A stretch of 8,709 nucleotides of DNA. Source: Kapaibacterium sp038202665 (GTDB lineage: Bacteria; Bacteroidota; Ignavibacteria; Kapaibacteriales; Kapaibacteriaceae). The translations under genes and the position numbers were made by a program. The stretch covers positions 1 to 8,709 of the forward strand of contig JBBRES010000110.1 in NCBI GenBank assembly GCA_038202665.1. The letters are read 5' to 3'. How positions within the stretch are numbered: the first letter of the stretch is position 1; every line of letters begins with the position of its first letter. Of this stretch, positions 6,027 to 8,709 are shown one piece after another. The notes under the pieces are model-generated. The model saw nothing but the letters and a program-made list of their open reading frames with translations. It was not told where the DNA came from and made no database searches.

Positions 6027-7373
6027 ATGACCTACGGTCGAACACGAAGGGCAGATATCTTCGCCGTCATCATGCTCTGCATTGCATGTACGGGAGGGGC
6101 GAAGGGAGGCGAGGTGGCCGATAAGTACCGTCAGATAGCCATGAAAGTGGCTGCGGCCGCGCAGGCCGACAGTTCCATCTATCGCACACTTGGGGAATTC
6201 TGCGACGCCTTCCCGAAACGTCTGAGCGGCTCAAGCAATCTCGAACGAGGAATCGATTGGCTTGTGGAACGAATGAAGGCAGACGGATGGAATGTCCGCA
6301 CACAACCTGTGATGGTCCCACATTGGATGCGTGGCAGTGAATCTGCGCGCATGACATTGCCAATCGAGCGCTCACTTCCGGTTTGCGCCTTGGGTGGGTC
6401 GATTGCGTGTGACCGACTTCGTGGAGAGGTTGTTGTGGTTTCCAGCTACGAAGACCTCGCAAAGAATGCAGCAAGGGTACGTGGCAAGATTGTACTCTTT
6501 AATGTGCCGTTCACGCACTATGGCGAAACAGTGTCGTATCGTGTTGGCGGTGCTGTAGCGGCTGCACGACTGGGCGCCATCGCCAGTATGGTGCGAAGTG
6601 TGGGACCCTTTGGCATTCAAACACCACATACTGGTGGCATGAGTTACAACGATTCGGTAACGAAGATCCCGCATGCAGCCATCACGATGGAAGATGCTTT
6701 GATGATGCAACGTATGCAGGATCGTGGACAGAAGATTGAAGTGGTTCTTTCCGTGGGTGGACATTGGATGGCCGATGCCCCATCCCGCAACATCATCATC
6801 GATATTCCTGGCACGGAGCTACCGAATGAAGTGGTGTGCATGGGCGGACATATCGATTCGTGGGATCTCGGTACGGGTGCCATGGATGATGCTGGCGGCT
6901 GCTTCGCTGCATGGCACGGATTGAATACCATTCGGAAGCTCGGATTAAAGCCGCGGAGAACGCTGCGTGTGGTGTTTTGGACGAATGAGGAGAACGGACT
7001 TCGAGGAGCCACGGCCTACGAAGAGCAAACGCGCAATGAAAAGCATGTCCTTGGCATCGAGTCAGACGAAGGCACGTTTGCTCCGCTTGGCTTTACAACT
7101 GCCTCTGGGGGAGATACGCTCTTTGCCTTCCAGGAAGCGTGTACGCTTCTCGAGCCACTGGGTGTGACGTATGTGCGGAAAGGACATACCGGCGCTGATA
7201 CGAGTCCACTCGAGGCCAAAGGCGTCCCAGTATTGTCGTTGAACGTCGAAGACTCGAAGTACTTCTGGTATCACCACACCGAAGGAGATACGATCGATAA
7301 ACTCCGACCCGACGAAGTGAATATGTGTGCTGCTGCGCTTGCCATCATAGGCTTCATCTTCGCCGATAAGTAA
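6027..7373 (+). CDS. Exported M28 zinc metallopeptidase, carboxypeptidase Q (PGCP)-like
   Basis: The protein has 448 residues from the 6027 start. The N-terminus has basic GRTRR and a hydrophobic segment (about 11-24) with Cys18 and Cys21 near its end. It could be a signal peptide, possibly a lipoprotein one although the lipobox is poor. A PA-type insert (about 125-245) includes RGEVVVVSSYEDL and VRGKIVLFNV. The dinuclear zinc site is complete for family M28: His275 in GGHIDSWD, Asp287 in GAMDDAGG, Glu321 (general base) and Glu322 in TNEENG, Asp347 in IESDEG, and a His in YHHTEGDT (416-417). The stretches GHIDSWDLGTGAMDD, LKPRRTLRVVFWTNEENG and YFWYHHTEGDT match carboxypeptidase Q/plasma glutamate carboxypeptidase more closely than the aminopeptidases of M28. 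It probably cleaves di- or short peptides outside the cytoplasm. It is divergent from the purF operon and ends 4 bases from the convergent M28 gene. Confidence 0.92.
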   Translation: MTYGRTRRADIFAVIMLCIACTGGAKGGEVADKYRQIAMKVAAAAQADSSIYRTLGEFCDAFPKRLSGSSNLERGIDWLVERMKADGWNVRTQPVMVPHWMRGSESARMTLPIERSLPVCALGGSIACDRLRGEVVVVSSYEDLAKNAARVRGKIVLFNVPFTHYGETVSYRVGGAVAAARLGAIASMVRSVGPFGIQTPHTGGMSYNDSVTKIPHAAITMEDALMMQRMQDRGQKIEVVLSVGGHWMADAPSRNIIIDIPGTELPNEVVCMGGHIDSWDLGTGAMDDAGGCFAAWHGLNTIRKLGLKPRRTLRVVFWTNEENGLRGATAYEEQTRNEKHVLGIESDEGTFAPLGFTTASGGDTLFAFQEACTLLEPLGVTYVRKGHTGADTSPLEAKGVPVLSLNVEDSKYFWYHHTEGDTIDKLRPDEVNMCAAALAIIGFIFADK

Positions 7374-7377
7374 GCAA

Positions 7378-8709
7378 TCACTTACCTTCTAGCGTGACGG
7401 GGAGGACTAGTTCCTTCCCGTCGCGTAGAACAACAACCTGCACCATGTCGCCTGGCTTACGCTCGCCCATGGCCGACGTTAGATCGTAGATATTCTTGAT
7501 GGTTGTTGCGCCGAACTTGGTAACAATATCATCACCCTTCAACCCAGCCTTCTCTGCAGGTCCTCCGACCTTCACACCCGTAATGCGCAATCCCTGCGGA
7601 TCGTCGCTATAGTCCGGGATCACACCAAACGTCACACGGAAGCCCGTCGAAGCACTCTGTTGCGCTGCCTGCGCTGGCATGGTGAATACTGGCCTGTCTG
7701 TCATATCGGCCACTTCACGCACGGTGCGCTCCACCATCGTCAGCACCATGGCTTCGCCATCGTAATTGATCTTTTCGAACGTGTCTGTGGGGCGGTGATA
7801 GTCGCTGTGCAGGTTTGTAAAGAAGAACAACACTGGGATGTTCTTTGCAGTGAAGGAGGAATGGTCGGATGGACCAAAGCCATCGGCCGTGGTGGTCATC
7901 ACAAACGGAAGATCTCCCTTTGCACGCTCTAAGAGGGCGGGCCAACCAGAAGAAGTGCCAACGCCCTGCACATTGAGCTTGTTGTCTTTAAGTCTGCCGA
8001 TCATATCCATGTTCACCATGGTTACGATGCTTGCCAAGGGAATGGGAGAGTTGTTCGTGAAATACTTCGATCCGAGAAGGCCTTTCTCTTCACCACTAAA
8101 ACACATGAAGACAAGCGAGCGCTTCCCAGGAGCGGTTGCAAAACGACGTGCGAGTTCCATCACTCCTGCCGTACCCGACGCATTGTCATCTGCACCTGGG
8201 TGGATGATGGGGGCGCGTGAGGTGTGCAACGAATTCTCGTCACCCATTCCTAGGTGGTCGAAGTGCGCCCCAATGACAACATACTCGTCCGGCTTCTCCG
8301 TGCCTCGCACCATGCCAAGCACGTTGTGCGTTGTACTCTCTATGTATTCGAGAGATGTAGTGATAGAGCACGTTGTGTTTGACAGTGCATAGGAATGTGG
8401 TGCCTTGTCTTTCTCAATGGCGACTTCTGCTTGGAACATCTGCATGTCTTTGGCAGGGAAGATGCGTGCACATGGAGTGCGCCGTACTTGCAGCACGACG
8501 ATGCCGGAATTCTTGCCCATTCGGTCGAGTCCAAATGGCGAGAGGACATCTGCAGAGTCGCCCTTCTCATTCACAAAGACAATTGCGGCTGCGCCCTTAT
8601 CACGCGCCATCGTTGCCTTGGAGCGCAGTGATGCCAACGCTTTAAACCCTTCTTCCTTCTCTGCCCACATGGGAAGGCCTCGCAAGACGATCACGATCTT
8701 GTCCTTCAC
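7378..8709 (-). CDS. M28 family aminopeptidase with PA and PDZ domains (N-terminus outside window)
   Basis: The frame is open through the right edge. The first codon in view is GTG, but it reads as the Val of the PA-domain strand VKDKIVIVLRG, so it is not taken as a start. The visible 443 residues contain the end of a PA domain (to about 100) and an M28 peptidase domain (about 120-335). Its zinc site is complete: His149 in GAHFDHLG, Asp174 in GADDNASG, Glu207 and Glu208 in SGEEKGLLGS, Asp235 in NMDMIGR, and His305 in YHRPTDT. A C-terminal PDZ domain (about 357-440) contains LRITGVKVGGPAEKAGLKGDDIV. PA-M28-PDZ proteins are normally exported, and the PDZ may position substrate C-termini or partners. 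A Gln/Ala/Ser-rich linker (345-355) joins peptidase and PDZ. The missing N-terminus should hold the signal peptide and the rest of the PA domain. It is clearly a different subgroup from its convergent neighbour. Confidence 0.92.
   Translation of the reverse strand: MKDKIVIVLRGLPMWAEKEEGFKALASLRSKATMARDKGAAAIVFVNEKGDSADVLSPFGLDRMGKNSGIVVLQVRRTPCARIFPAKDMQMFQAEVAIEKDKAPHSYALSNTTCSITTSLEYIESTTHNVLGMVRGTEKPDEYVVIGAHFDHLGMGDENSLHTSRAPIIHPGADDNASGTAGVMELARRFATAPGKRSLVFMCFSGEEKGLLGSKYFTNNSPIPLASIVTMVNMDMIGRLKDNKLNVQGVGTSSGWPALLERAKGDLPFVMTTTADGFGPSDHSSFTAKNIPVLFFFTNLHSDYHRPTDTFEKINYDGEAMVLTMVERTVREVADMTDRPVFTMPAQAAQQSASTGFRVTFGVIPDYSDDPQGLRITGVKVGGPAEKAGLKGDDIVTKFGATTIKNIYDLTSAMGERKPGDMVQVVVLRDGKELVLPVTLEGK

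Noticed and set aside
7370..7385. GTAAG/CTTAC dyad as a bidirectional terminator
   Set aside because: Five base pairs with low G+C content and no T tract on either side. Too weak to call a terminator.
8707..8709. GTG at the right edge as the start codon of the PA-M28-PDZ gene
   Set aside because: It begins in the middle of a PA-domain strand, leaving no signal peptide. The frame almost certainly continues past the window.
1..8709. CRISPR array, insertion sequence, tRNA or rRNA, phage or defence genes
   Set aside because: No repeated spacer-like units, no terminal inverted repeats or transposase motifs, no cloverleaf-like sequence in the short intergenic gaps, and all long frames are accounted for by other genes.

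Overview
The window is a gene-dense piece of a bacterial chromosome with balanced base composition. It most likely comes from the Bacteroidota/Chlorobiota (FCB) group. Four observations support this: a YebC of the variant that begins MGRAFEFRRARKEKRW, which I associate with Bacteroidota; a match to the Bacteroidota -7 promoter element TAnnTTTG; mostly weak or absent Shine-Dalgarno sequences; and several exported or outer-membrane proteins of types common in that group. A deep branch such as Kapabacteria or Ignavibacteria is possible, but this is inference and no RNA gene is present to settle it.

Layout. Positions 2-535 (+) hold the C-terminal part of an outer-membrane beta-barrel protein, closed by a strong intrinsic terminator at 555-590. 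Fifteen bases after the terminator begins an exported protein (605-1942, +) that joins a von Willebrand A domain to a C-terminal OmpA-type peptidoglycan-binding domain. Convergent to it is a tightly packed minus-strand operon, read from 5914 down to 1946. Its genes are a two-lobed GNAT-family protein, yebC (TACO1-family translation factor), purF (first enzyme of de novo purine synthesis), and a small membrane-anchored protein of unknown function whose ATG overlaps the purF stop codon by one base. A short divergent intergenic region (5915-6026) separates this operon from a plus-strand, carboxypeptidase-Q-like M28 metallopeptidase (6027-7373). This converges, with a 4-base gap, on a second and different M28 peptidase carrying PA and PDZ domains (7378-8709, -), whose N-terminus lies beyond the window.

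How the genes fit together. The central operon is mainly cytoplasmic housekeeping (purine synthesis, translation) plus two uncharacterised members. The flanks are cell-envelope functions: a barrel, a peptidoglycan-anchored vWA protein and two exported zinc peptidases. I see no mobile element, CRISPR array, tRNA, rRNA, phage gene or recognisable defence system. No stretch without a gene exceeds about 115 bases. I did not find a convincing new multi-gene system. The items most worth following are the unknown membrane protein in the purF operon, the vWA-OmpA protein, and PurF, which keeps the Fe-S cysteine pattern but has no propeptide.
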